Origin: Albibeggiatoa sp964388965
Lineage (GTDB): Bacteria; Pseudomonadota; Gammaproteobacteria; Beggiatoales; Beggiatoaceae
Direction of reading: 5' to 3'
Assembly (NCBI GenBank): GCA_964388965.1
Contig: CAYMCP010000016.1
Coordinates: 1-49,636 of the forward strand
Length of the DNA: 49,636 nt
Each line of letters opens with the position of its first letter. Position 1 is the first letter of the stretch. Below, piece by piece: positions 17,360 through 25,611 of the stretch. A program made the translations under genes and the position numbers. Below the pieces are notes generated by a model. It saw nothing but the letters and a program-made list of their open reading frames with translations. It was not told the origin of the DNA and searched no databases.

Positions 17360-18445
17360 ATGACAGTACAGCGTAGCAAAATTGCAATCGTTGATGACGA
17401 ACGCAGTATGCGAATGCAACTTGAATCTTTGCTTTCGAGTGACGGATACGAATTGACATCATTTGATAGTGGTACAGCTTTACTGGAACAACTTTCAACG
17501 TTCAATCCTGATTTACTCATTTTAGACCTCATGATGCCAGAAATTGATGGGTTTGAAGTGTGTCGCCAAGTGAAAGCAAAACCTCAATTTCAACATATTC
17601 CAATTATTTTAGTTACGGTCTTAGATGCTAGCAAAGCCTTAGTGAAAGGACTTGAGGCGGGTGCTGATGATTTTATTCAAAAACCCGTTAGCCGATTAGA
17701 ACTACGAGCACGAGTACGTTCTATGTTGCGGATCAAAAAGCAGTATGAAGAATTAGAAGCCATGTTACAAATGCGTGAGGAGTTATCAAACATGGTGGTG
17801 CACGACATGTCAAGCTCGATTGTATCAGTACAATTAAACGCAACTTTGATGCGAGAAAAAGTAGTTGATGAAGAGCAAAGAAATCACCTTGATATGATTT
17901 TAATGGCTGCAAATCGCTTAGATGAGTTTATTAATGATATGTTAATGACAGCAAAAATGGAGCAGAGTAAATTACGAATTCACCCAAGTGTAACACATAT
18001 CCAGCAATTGATTTTAGATGCCGAAAAACACTTTAAAATTATTGCGCAATCTAAAGGTATTGAGCTTGAATTGATTTTGCCAACCATGCAATTAAATATG
18101 GAGTTGGATGCAAATTTGTTTAGGCGAGTATTGGCAAATTTATTGTCGAATGCCTTACAATATTCACCAGAAGGCACGACTGTAACGGTAAAATTAGAGA
18201 TTTTGCCACCAGATCAAAAAGGTCATCATTTGCGTTTACAAGTAATTGATCAAGGTCCTGGTATTCCTGATGCCTATCGAAAACGTATTTTTGAAAAATT
18301 TGAAGTCGTTGAATTAAAAAAGAAAGGTGTAGCACAAATTGGTTTGGGTCTCACATTTTGTAAATTAGTAGTAGACGCTCATTGCGGTAAAATATACGTT
18401 GCGCCAAACGATCCCAATGGCTCAAAGTTTATTGTTGAAATTTAA
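17360..18445 (+). CDS. Hybrid response regulator / sensor histidine kinase
   Basis: A soluble two-component protein of 361 residues from the second ATG. The receiver domain (1-122) has the acidic pair in VDDERS, phospho-acceptor Asp56 (LILDLMMPEIDG) and Lys108 (FIQKPVS). A short coiled linker leads to a dimerisation domain with phospho-accepting His148 in NMVVHDMSSSI. The ATPase domain shows the N box (NLLSNALQYSP), G1 (DQGPGIP), the F box (RIFEKFE) and G2 (GLGLTFCKLVV). There is no membrane or DNA-binding segment, so it probably relays signals from another kinase. The alternative ATG at 17351 lies directly on the GAGAGG ribosome site, so 17360 is preferred. No partner gene is adjacent. Confidence 0.93.
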   Translation: MTVQRSKIAIVDDERSMRMQLESLLSSDGYELTSFDSGTALLEQLSTFNPDLLILDLMMPEIDGFEVCRQVKAKPQFQHIPIILVTVLDASKALVKGLEAGADDFIQKPVSRLELRARVRSMLRIKKQYEELEAMLQMREELSNMVVHDMSSSIVSVQLNATLMREKVVDEEQRNHLDMILMAANRLDEFINDMLMTAKMEQSKLRIHPSVTHIQQLILDAEKHFKIIAQSKGIELELILPTMQLNMELDANLFRRVLANLLSNALQYSPEGTTVTVKLEILPPDQKGHHLRLQVIDQGPGIPDAYRKRIFEKFEVVELKKKGVAQIGLGLTFCKLVVDAHCGKIYVAPNDPNGSKFIVEI

Positions 18446-18580
18446 ATTTACTCTATTTTATTCTGTTGCTGAATCAATAAACACAGGTTGTAAAACAATA
18501 CAAATCTTGTTTATAACTGCAAAGATCACATAAATCGGCTATTATTCTACAAAATTTTTACTACATCATTTGAGGTTCAA

Positions 18581-19066
18581 ATGGAAGAGAAAACTTTATT
18601 TTCTACACATCCCACAATGTTTAGATATAAACCTGTTACGTTTAGTTTGTGTAAAATTACAGCACTATCTGGTTTGATTTTACCGCTTGTCATTGAAGGT
18701 TTTGGCTGGATTTTTGGCGGAATATTATTTGTGACAGGTTCGTTATGCCTATTAATTTGGTGGATTAACACCTTCTTCATCAACTTAACCATCACTGAAA
18801 AACGCACTATTTTTCAAAAAGGTTTTTTTTCGCGCCATATCAATGAGGTATTTCACAGTAATATCCGTAGCATTGAAATTGAACAAACTTTACTCCAACG
18901 CTTATTTAATGTTGGCACAATACGCATATCCAGTGCGGCGCATTCGGGGTCTGAAATCGAAATTTCAGGTATTAAAAATCCAATGAGTTTGAGAGATATG
19001 ATCAATAAATACCGTCGTATTAGAGACAATGACGATATGCACGAAAATACTCAAAATGATGATTGA
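18581..19066 (+). CDS. PH-domain (bPH2/DUF304) membrane protein
   Basis: A 161-residue protein with two membrane helices (about 25-42 and 44-66) followed by a bacterial Pleckstrin-homology-like domain of the YdbS/DUF304 type. This domain is recognised by LTITEKRTIFQKGFFSRHINEVFHSNIRSIEIEQTLLQRLFNVGTIRI and SGSEIEISGI. The tail is acidic and polar. Such proteins are membrane-associated and of unknown biochemical role. A TTGAGG site precedes the ATG. It is flanked downstream by an inverted-repeat element and appears to be a single-gene unit. Confidence 0.85.
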   Translation: MEEKTLFSTHPTMFRYKPVTFSLCKITALSGLILPLVIEGFGWIFGGILFVTGSLCLLIWWINTFFINLTITEKRTIFQKGFFSRHINEVFHSNIRSIEIEQTLLQRLFNVGTIRISSAAHSGSEIEISGIKNPMSLRDMINKYRRIRDNDDMHENTQNDD

Positions 19067-19103
19067 TTTTTTTGATAATTCCGTTGTGGGCACTGATTGA
19101 GAC

Positions 19104-19226
19104 TTACGCATTGACAAGTTTTATTTTCCTAAAATCAATAAGTTATAATCGAAAAATATACGATTGCTACTAAAAAATATGCTGCTAATCTATTGATTTT
19201 ACAGTATGTTATTTTATCAATGCGTA
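19104..19226. repeat. Small inverted-repeat (MITE-like) element
   Basis: TACGCATTGA (19105-19114) pairs with TCAATGCGTA (19217-19226). A second nested pair, TAAAATCAATA (19130-19140) with TATTGATTTTA (19191-19201), extends the fold. The 123-base interior is non-coding and AT-rich. The ends share the TTACGCA core with the larger element at 23245. Confidence 0.6.
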
Positions 19227-19242
19227 GTAACTCCTGTTAGAA

Positions 19243-19349
19243 GTTACGCAGTTTACATGAAAAATTTACCCTATATTTGCAACTCACAATAAATCAGGAC
19301 GCAGAGCGTCCTTGCTGTCTCCCAACGGAGACCATTGGGACGAGGAAAT
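19243..19349 (+). repeat. Truncated copy of the 23245 MITE-like element with family B core
   Basis: The left end GTTACGCAGTTTACATGAAA and inner TTTGCAACTCACAATAAATC match the element at 23245-23406. The core then has two consecutive hairpins: GGACGC-aga-GCGTCC, and CCCAA-cggagacca-TTGGG followed by ACGAGGAAA. The right terminal inverted repeat is absent; a family C block replaces it. Confidence 0.65.
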
Positions 19350-19385
19350 ATCAAACCCCACAACCTGAACTCCGACCAGTGTGAG
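19348..19385 (+). repeat. Dispersed repeat family C, copy 1
   Basis: Begins ATATCAAACCCCACAACCTG and ends CCAGTGTGAG; it matches 29 of the first 36 bases of the block at 41939-41977. It stops two bases before the pepP ATG, so it supplies that gene's leader. Confidence 0.55.
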
Positions 19386-19387
19386 AC

Positions 19388-20704
19388 ATGAACATAAAAA
19401 CGGATAAAACTGAATTCGCGCACCGTCGCCAACAATTAAAAAAATTAATTGGATCAGAAAGTATTGCTATTTTGCCAACGGCACCTGAGCGGGTGCGTAA
19501 TCGTGATGTCCATTTTTTTTATCGACCAGATAGTGATTTTTATTATTTGACGGGTTTTGCAGAACCTGATGCGTTGCTTGTTTTTGTACCAGATCGTGAG
19601 CAAGGTGAGTATTTATTATTTTGTCGTGAAAAAGACCCAAGTAAAGAGTTGTGGGATGGTAGACGTGCGGGTTTAGAGGGCGCGTGTGAGTTGTTTGGTG
19701 CTGATGATGCGTTTCCGATTACTGATATTGATGATATTATTCCTAATTTAATGGAAAGTTGTCAGCGTATTTATTATCCAATGGGTAGTTATCCGGAATT
19801 TGATCATAAAATTAATGAATGGATTAATCAATTACGTCAGCAAGCGCGAAATGGCGTAGCATTTCCTAGTGAAATCATGGCGTTGGATGTCGTACTACAT
19901 GAAATGCGTTTGTATAAGTCGGCGGCTGAAATTGCAGCGATGCAAAAAGCCGCAGATATTGCTGTCTTAGCGCATCAACGTGCGATGCAAACTTGTCGTG
20001 TAGGTATGACGGAGTATGCTTTAGAAGCTGAAATTTATTATGAATTCATCCGCAATGGTAGTCGTTCTCCGTCTTATCCGGCAATTGTAGGGGGCGGCGA
20101 AAATAGTTGTATTTTGCATTACACTGAAAACGATTGTATTTTGCATGACGGCGATTTGGTATTGATCGATGCAGGTTGTGAATATGATTATTATGCCTCT
20201 GATATTACTAGAACTTTTCCTGTAAATGGGCGTTTTACCGCTCCACAAAAACAAATTTATAACCTTGTGTTAGATGCTCAATTGGCGGCGATTGCACAGG
20301 CTAAACCAAATAATACTTGGGATGACTTGTATAACGCGACGGTAGACGTGATCACTAGAGGTTTAGTTGATTTAGGTTTGTTAAGTGGCGATGTGAATGA
20401 ATTGATTGAAAACAAGGCGTTTCGCAAATTTTATATGCACAAAGCAGGGCATTGGTTGGGAATGGATGTGCATGATGTGGGTTTGTATAAAAAAAATGGT
20501 CAGCCAATTTTACTACAAGCTGGTATGGTATTGACTATTGAGCCGGGCATTTATATTCCACAACAAGCGGATGTTGATGCAAAATGGTGGAATATCGGGG
20601 TACGAATCGAGGATGATGTGTTAATCACTGCAACAGGTTGTCATGTGCTGACTGAGCATTTAATTAAATCAGCACAAGACATTGAAAATTTCATGAATCA
20701 ATAA
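19388..20704 (+). CDS. pepP: Xaa-Pro aminopeptidase
   Basis: Cytosolic dimanganese aminopeptidase that removes an N-terminal residue preceding proline. The 438-residue product has the aminopeptidase P N-domain (RNRDVHFFYRPDSDFYYLTGF) and the pita-bread catalytic domain. All five metal ligands are visible: Asp and Asp in LIDAGCEYDYYASDITRTF, His in HKAGHWLGMDVHD, Glu in TIEPGIYIP and Glu in VRIEDDVLI. Full length. The ribosome site is poor (GTGAGA) because the leader is a repeat. ubiH normally follows pepP in gammaproteobacteria, but here the next gene is convergent. Confidence 0.97.
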   Translation: MNIKTDKTEFAHRRQQLKKLIGSESIAILPTAPERVRNRDVHFFYRPDSDFYYLTGFAEPDALLVFVPDREQGEYLLFCREKDPSKELWDGRRAGLEGACELFGADDAFPITDIDDIIPNLMESCQRIYYPMGSYPEFDHKINEWINQLRQQARNGVAFPSEIMALDVVLHEMRLYKSAAEIAAMQKAADIAVLAHQRAMQTCRVGMTEYALEAEIYYEFIRNGSRSPSYPAIVGGGENSCILHYTENDCILHDGDLVLIDAGCEYDYYASDITRTFPVNGRFTAPQKQIYNLVLDAQLAAIAQAKPNNTWDDLYNATVDVITRGLVDLGLLSGDVNELIENKAFRKFYMHKAGHWLGMDVHDVGLYKKNGQPILLQAGMVLTIEPGIYIPQQADVDAKWWNIGVRIEDDVLITATGCHVLTEHLIKSAQDIENFMNQ

Positions 20705-20845
20705 TTTTTCATCCGCGATGTGTGTCGCTATCTCCATAATTCATTATTAGGTAGTGGTGCAAACTGAAGTGCAGGAGTGCAAAATTTATTTTGCAAGCAG
20801 TAACTTAAATTAAAATAACACTCTCTTTTGCAGGACTACCCATTA

Positions 20846-22858
20846 TTATTCCAACAATGGCACATAATCAGCGTAATAAGTCCCTCCTTGCGCAAATGGT
20901 AAATGCTCATCAATTAAGGTCAGGCTATCACCGAAGCCATAGGTAAAACTAGCGGCTTCAGTGTCAATTGGACGATCTGTCATCACTTCACCAAATTCGT
21001 AATCACGTCCATCTTGATGAGAAAAAGCATCTTGTGGGCGGCGATAGTAGCGGAAAGTGAATAAGGTGTTAGGAAACACATCTTTACCAAAATCATAGCG
21101 TTGTGTCACTACGACTTGCCGATAACGCGCCGCAGCAGCGAGACTGTCAGATTGCGACGGGTAGAGTAGTGCTGCTTGAATATGTCCTTGTGCGTCTAAA
21201 TAACCGCCACGTTGAGTAAATTCACGCATCAAACGCAAACGCTGTTTTTGACTAGCCAGTAGACTGTCTGCGCTGCTGGTATCAAGTACTGACCAGTTCG
21301 CACTGTAACCGTTGTCGGTGTGAATCCGCGTTGCTAAAAAATTCTCCATCATGTCTGGCATATCACCGTATAAACTTGCCCCAACAACGTGATCAAGGAA
21401 AAATTTGAATTCACCTTGTTGATGTCCACGATTGATTGGATCACCAATTTTAGTTGCATTACCGGGTATTTCATCACCTTTCGCCAGCTTATTGGCGCGA
21501 TAGCCAAGATAATCCATTTCTGCCCAACCGCCATTACGCCATTGACGCGGGAAACTCCAAGTACTATCAACGGTATTACCGGTGCCTGAATTCATCGGCG
21601 CGTGAATCGCTCCCGCTTGATAGACGTTGCCACTATGACAGCCAACACATTGAGTTAATTCGCTAGGTGTTTGCGGACGCAATGTGCCATCTACCGCTTC
21701 AATGTAGCCTGCTAAATACCAACCCGCGCCGTTGTCAATCCAACCTTGTTGTCGGTTGGTATAAATTGGTGCATCTTCGCTTTTATTGCCGGGCATGACA
21801 CTATCAGGTTCAAAATTTTGATATTTGTACATGTAGCGGATTTCTTTAACTCGGCGCGAGCGTGTACCAGGAAATAGGCTTATAGTATGATCCGTGCCGT
21901 CGGCGGCAACATCAACGTAGTGTAGCGGGTGGGCGATTTCAGTACCGATTGGGTATAAACCACGCCGTATCACAATATCTGCTGCTGCACCTTGATAATG
22001 GCTATCACTAGCTGATAAGCGGTCTTGAATCGCACGAGCGAGTAAATCGAGATTGATTTGATAAGTGGACAAGTCAAATTGTCCTTCTGCATTTTGCATA
22101 AAGATTTTTGGTAAACGCAGATAAATTCCTGACACACTGCCCGCGTGTGGCGTAAAAATCCCGTAAGGCATAAAATTCACAGCTCGCCAGCCAGTTTGAT
22201 AGCCTAACCCGTCGTGAAAATGTCCATTTTGTTCCTTACTACTACGCACAAATCCGTCATTATCAGCAGGCAAATCCGCAGGGTCTAAACCGGGAAACAT
22301 ACGCCAATCATTATTTACGCCCGCGTCCCAATCTAACGGTGAACCGGGACGTTGTTGATATGCCGTAGTCCAATTATCTTCACGAATATAGGCTTGCATA
22401 TTCCAGCTTGTCGAGTCTATGCCTTGCGTAGTCAGCACGGCGCGGAGTTTTTCAGGCTGCAAGGTATTTTCCCAAGGCATGATACTACCGTTGATAACAT
22501 GCGGATAATTAAGCGCGACAAAGGCATATTCCAATTGTAAATTGCCGACCACTGGCTCATAACCCGCTTGTGGATTATTATTGCCTAAACCTCGTTTGAA
22601 TACGCCGTTACTGTGGCAAAATAAACAGGCGTTTTGTGTACCGCCAGAGGTTTCGATGTAGCACTGTGCGGGAATATGTGCGTAAGGATTGGCAAAAGTA
22701 GTGCGGTTAATGTATTCACCAATCAAAGGCGCAGGTTGTGGCGCGGTTTGTGACGTGGTCGTGGAGGAGGGTGATGTGGTTTCATTATCGCTGCCACCAC
22801 AGCCGTGTAATAACAGGATGATCAACACACCGCTGGTCATTTTTTTTAGCTCTGGCAT
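20846..22858 (-). CDS. Diheme c-type cytochrome lipoprotein of unknown function
   Basis: A 670-residue exported lipoprotein with lipobox LLHGC (Cys20) and a Ser/Thr/Pro-rich linker. It has two haem-binding motifs: CLFCH (Cys78, Cys81, His82) and CVGCH (Cys404, Cys407, His408). The rest is rich in Trp, Tyr and Asp and has no other domain I recognise. The wide spacing suggests one haem in each half of a two-domain protein. It would act at the membrane surface facing the periplasm or outside, in electron transfer or as an oxidoreductase. The frame opens at a TTG (22879); the ATG at 22858, with AGGAG in front, is chosen. No partner genes are adjacent. Confidence 0.8.
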   Translation of the reverse strand: MPELKKMTSGVLIILLLHGCGGSDNETTSPSSTTTSQTAPQPAPLIGEYINRTTFANPYAHIPAQCYIETSGGTQNACLFCHSNGVFKRGLGNNNPQAGYEPVVGNLQLEYAFVALNYPHVINGSIMPWENTLQPEKLRAVLTTQGIDSTSWNMQAYIREDNWTTAYQQRPGSPLDWDAGVNNDWRMFPGLDPADLPADNDGFVRSSKEQNGHFHDGLGYQTGWRAVNFMPYGIFTPHAGSVSGIYLRLPKIFMQNAEGQFDLSTYQINLDLLARAIQDRLSASDSHYQGAAADIVIRRGLYPIGTEIAHPLHYVDVAADGTDHTISLFPGTRSRRVKEIRYMYKYQNFEPDSVMPGNKSEDAPIYTNRQQGWIDNGAGWYLAGYIEAVDGTLRPQTPSELTQCVGCHSGNVYQAGAIHAPMNSGTGNTVDSTWSFPRQWRNGGWAEMDYLGYRANKLAKGDEIPGNATKIGDPINRGHQQGEFKFFLDHVVGASLYGDMPDMMENFLATRIHTDNGYSANWSVLDTSSADSLLASQKQRLRLMREFTQRGGYLDAQGHIQAALLYPSQSDSLAAAARYRQVVVTQRYDFGKDVFPNTLFTFRYYRRPQDAFSHQDGRDYEFGEVMTDRPIDTEAASFTYGFGDSLTLIDEHLPFAQGGTYYADYVPLLE

Positions 22859-22970
22859 ATATGCTCCTGTGTGTAGCAATTAACAATAGAGATATTACAA
22901 TCTTTAGTGCGACCGATAATCATTGTTCTAAAATTTTTTACAATCATTCCTCTAACTCCGATGTTAATAT

Positions 22971-23096
22971 TCAAATTACGTTGACAGTACAGTTTTTGCC
23001 CGCGTTACTGCCCAAAAATCGCCCTGTCGTCTCTGATTGCCTAAGGCGTTTGAATTTTGCTTCATCGTCAAGCGAGACATGCGCTAATAGTAGCAT
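22971..23096 (-). pseudogene. Possible remnant of a REP-associated tyrosine transposase
   Basis: The minus-strand frame reads DDEAKFKRLRQSETTGRFLGS before degenerating to a stop. The arrangement L-R-x(3)-T-G-R-x-L-G-S resembles the C-terminal tail of Y1/RAYT transposases (LRxxTxTGRPLGS). No catalytic HUH or tyrosine part remains, and the first residues are not transposase-like. It lies beside several repeat elements, which fits, but the match covers only about 20 residues. Confidence 0.35.
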
Positions 23097-23244
23097 AATT
23101 AGTTTAACTCGTTTATTTGGTAAACTGGCACCGTAATTCCAATTCAATTCTTGAGATGGTATCTACGCGGGTTTCCTCAAGCAAAAGCCAAATCCGCTAT
23201 CGCCGGATAGTCTTCCTCTACAGCAAATAAGCTGAATTTAGTAA

Positions 23245-23406
23245 TAGGCGTTACGCAGTTCACACAAAAATTTTACGCTACACTTGCAACTCACAATATT
23301 TGTAACTCATAATAAATCAGGACGCGGAGCATCCATACTGCATCCCAACGGAGATCATCGGGACGAGGAAACGAGACAAATTTTTATTTGAACTGCGTAA
23401 CGCCTA
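23245..23406. mobile_element. MITE-like element with perfect 18-bp terminal inverted repeats
   Basis: TAGGCGTTACGCAGTTCA (23245-23262) is exactly repeated in inverted form at 23389-23406. Inside, AAAAATTT again pairs across the element. The 162-base interior has no gene. It contains the family B core with the GGACGC/GCATCC and CCCAACGG.../CGGGACGAGGAAA stem-loops. A second, truncated copy is at 19243-19349. No clear target duplication was identified. Confidence 0.75.
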
Positions 23407-23668
23407 ATTTTCAAAAAATATTTTAGTGCGATTGCCCTATAATTTTGAATGGATTTTATAGCAGTTAAGACGTGTAAGTTGTAAAATAATTTGCGCGGGA
23501 GTATTATACAAGACGTGAGAGCGTTGGAAAATAATGTTTTTAATTATTATAACTTATTGATATTGAAAAATATAACATCAAAAAACAAGTATTTTGACAA
23601 CCTCTTACTCCAATATTCTACAACACAAATATAAACTCACACACCATGCGAAATTCAAGGAGATTTTT

Positions 23669-24349
23669 GTGAAAAATTATGTTGTTTCTGCTTTAATATC
23701 TTTATCTCTAGCTAGTCCGTTTACTTTGGCTGATGAAGCGACTCCAGTCGCACCAGTCGTTACACCTACCTCCGAAATTCACGCTTCTGAACTTCCTGAG
23801 CATATTGCTAAAGCGCAAGCTGAAGCAAATGCTAGAATGGAAGCAGCACAAGCAAAGCGTGAGGCGCACCAGCAAGAAATGCAAGCGTTGATGGAAAAAA
23901 TGAAACAAGCTGAAACGTTAGAAGCTCGTCAGACTTTGATGCAAGAGCGTATGGAATTGATGCAAAAACATCAGCAGGAAATGCAGCAACTAGTGCATCC
24001 CGAAATGCCTGAGCAAATGCCAGAGGCGTGGGCGCAGACAATTCAACAGCGTATGGAAGCTTTGCAAAAATATCGTTATGGACAGCAGTATTATGGTATG
24101 GGCGGTTATGCAGCACCAAGCTATAATTATCCTGCGCCGCCTGCACCTTATTACGGTGGTTACTACGCGCCAAGTTATGATTATCCGGTTCCACCTCGTA
24201 TGACGAATCGTGGTCAAAATTGTAATAAGTCCGATACGAAGCAAAAAATGATGGAACAAAAAATGTCACATCACAAAGCTATGGAGCAGGGTATTCAAAA
24301 CGTCGAGGCAACTCTCAAAGAAATATTAGAATTAATGAAAGCGAAATAG
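23669..24349 (+). CDS. Exported Gln/Met-rich coiled-coil protein with Tyr/Pro-rich segment
   Basis: A 226-residue exported protein. A GTG start at 23669 is chosen because AAGGAGA lies 5 bases upstream and it places a clean signal peptide (cleavage after TLA, about residue 21) at the N-terminus. The ATG at 23594 would add 25 unlikely residues. Residues 40-120 form a long charged helix rich in Glu, Gln, Ala and Met with LMEKMKQAETLEARQTLMQERMELMQKH-type repeats, probably coiled coil. Residues 135-180 are Tyr/Pro/Gly-rich with repeated PSYxYPxPP units. A basic/Met-rich helix ends the protein. Family not recognised. The composition suggests an envelope structural or metal-binding role, but this is only a suggestion. 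Confidence 0.72.
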   Translation: MKNYVVSALISLSLASPFTLADEATPVAPVVTPTSEIHASELPEHIAKAQAEANARMEAAQAKREAHQQEMQALMEKMKQAETLEARQTLMQERMELMQKHQQEMQQLVHPEMPEQMPEAWAQTIQQRMEALQKYRYGQQYYGMGGYAAPSYNYPAPPAPYYGGYYAPSYDYPVPPRMTNRGQNCNKSDTKQKMMEQKMSHHKAMEQGIQNVEATLKEILELMKAK

Positions 24350-24359
24350 CTTAATATCC

Positions 24360-24377
24360 GAGCACAAGGACGTGCTC
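24360..24377 (+). other. Stem-loop after the Gln/Met-rich gene
   Basis: GAGCAC (24360-24365) pairs with GTGCTC (24372-24377) around a 6-base loop, 11 bases after the stop. No T-run follows directly, so terminator function is uncertain. Confidence 0.35.
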
Positions 24378-24449
24378 AATTAACAATTGATATTAGTAGC
24401 GGGATGTGCTGGACATATTTTTTTTTAATGGATTGTTTTTTATAAATCT

Positions 24450-25586
24450 TTACTGCGTTTTATTTAAATAAGCCATGTAAGCCATACGTTTCTTGACTGC
24501 TTCCTGTGCCAGAATAAAACCAAGTAATTGCCCTGTTGCTGATTCAAAACGCGCTTCTAGGCTATTTTCTGTTTTTTCAATTTTCCATTCACCCGTGCCA
24601 GTGGGTAAAAATATATTCAATAGATAAGCGGGTGTTTTTACCGTAATCGGCGCAAGAGGATAATTAACACTGGTGGGATTGCCGACTAAAGTTTGTGCTA
24701 AGGCTTTCGCGCCATTCATAAGTGGCGAAATGTACAACAAATTTTTACCGTCAACTTCTACACAATCACCTAAAGCGTATACATTCTGTGCACTGGTTTG
24801 TAAAGAATAATCCGCTACAATGCCGCGATTAACTGCCAAACCTGCTTGTTGTGCCAAACCAGTATTAGGACGTAAACCAACTGCCTCTAATGCTAAATCT
24901 ACTATCAATTGCGTTCCGTCATGCAAATTTAATTGATATTTACCATCTAATTTATTAATATTTTTAATCGTTGTTTGTAAATGCCACATTACTCCAGCCT
25001 GCTGCAACTTATTTTGTAATTCTAAGCCCACCCTTTCAGGTAATAAATTACTTAAAGCATATCTATCTGGTCCAATCAGATGTACTTTTTTATTCGCACT
25101 AAGCAAATCATTAGCAAACTCACAACCAATCAATCCCGGACCAGAAATAGCAATAATTTCACTATGTTGCAGTTTTTCACGAAACAAGCGATAATCAGCT
25201 AAGTTATTGATTGACAAAATATCTTGTGCGCCGTCACCTGCCACTGGAATATGAATGGGCAACGCACCGACTGCTAACACTAAATTTTGATATGAAATTG
25301 CCTCATCTCGTAACCAAATTTGCTGCTTAATCGTATCTATTTGCTCAACAACGCTATGTGTACGAATTTCTACTTGTAAAGTATGAGCCATTGTTTTTGC
25401 ATCGGAAAATATCAGTTGTTCTGGTGTTTTATTTTGCGCTAACGCATTGGATAACATTGGCTTAGAATAATTTACCCCATCATCTGCGGTAATCAATAAT
25501 ATAGATTGTTTTGTATCTAAACGACGTAACTCACGCGCCAAAGTATAACCCGCGATACCAGTGCCAATAATAATAAGTTGATACAT
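24450..25586 (-). CDS. FAD-dependent pyridine nucleotide oxidoreductase, rubredoxin-reductase-like
   Basis: A flavoprotein of 378 residues in the family of NADH:rubredoxin and nitric-oxide reductases. FAD motif GTGIAGYTLAREL lies at residues 7-19, the NAD motif ISGPGLIGCEFAN in the middle, and FAD motif 2 as VYALGDCVEVDG near 270. The C-terminal domain (PITVKTPAYLLNIFLP) resembles the rubredoxin-NAD+ reductase end. It probably passes electrons from NADH to rubredoxin in oxygen or NO defence, but no rubredoxin gene is adjacent. A 23-residue extension reading from 25655 is rejected: the ATG at 25586 has AAAGGA in front. The LprI-like gene ends 25 bases upstream on the same strand. Confidence 0.88.
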   Translation of the reverse strand: MYQLIIIGTGIAGYTLARELRRLDTKQSILLITADDGVNYSKPMLSNALAQNKTPEQLIFSDAKTMAHTLQVEIRTHSVVEQIDTIKQQIWLRDEAISYQNLVLAVGALPIHIPVAGDGAQDILSINNLADYRLFREKLQHSEIIAISGPGLIGCEFANDLLSANKKVHLIGPDRYALSNLLPERVGLELQNKLQQAGVMWHLQTTIKNINKLDGKYQLNLHDGTQLIVDLALEAVGLRPNTGLAQQAGLAVNRGIVADYSLQTSAQNVYALGDCVEVDGKNLLYISPLMNGAKALAQTLVGNPTSVNYPLAPITVKTPAYLLNIFLPTGTGEWKIEKTENSLEARFESATGQLLGFILAQEAVKKRMAYMAYLNKTQ

Positions 25587-25611
25587 CCAAGAAATTCCTT
25601 TTAGAATACGA

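Larger units (their letters stand above)
19067..19387. other. Intergenic region packed with repeat elements
   Basis: A 321-base gap almost entirely made of repeats: an inverted-repeat element (19104-19226), a truncated MITE-like copy (19243-19349) and a family C block (19348-19385) that ends directly before the pepP start. No gene fits here. Confidence 0.6.
22859..23668. other. Intergenic region with transposase remnant and MITE-like element
   Basis: An 810-base gap between divergent genes. It contains a probable transposase tail remnant on the minus strand (22971-23096), a CTATC-gccg-GATAG hairpin (23197-23210) and the 162-base element with terminal inverted repeats (23245-23406). The last 200 bases are AT-rich and should hold the promoter of the next gene. 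Confidence 0.5.

Noticed and set aside
22861..23136. 91-codon frame on the plus strand
   Set aside because: No ribosome site, low-complexity Ser/Asn-rich product, and it overlaps the possible transposase remnant on the other strand.
23832..24269. Antisense frames opposite the Gln/Met-rich gene
   Set aside because: They arise from the biased codon composition of the sense gene; the sense frame has signal peptide and ribosome site.
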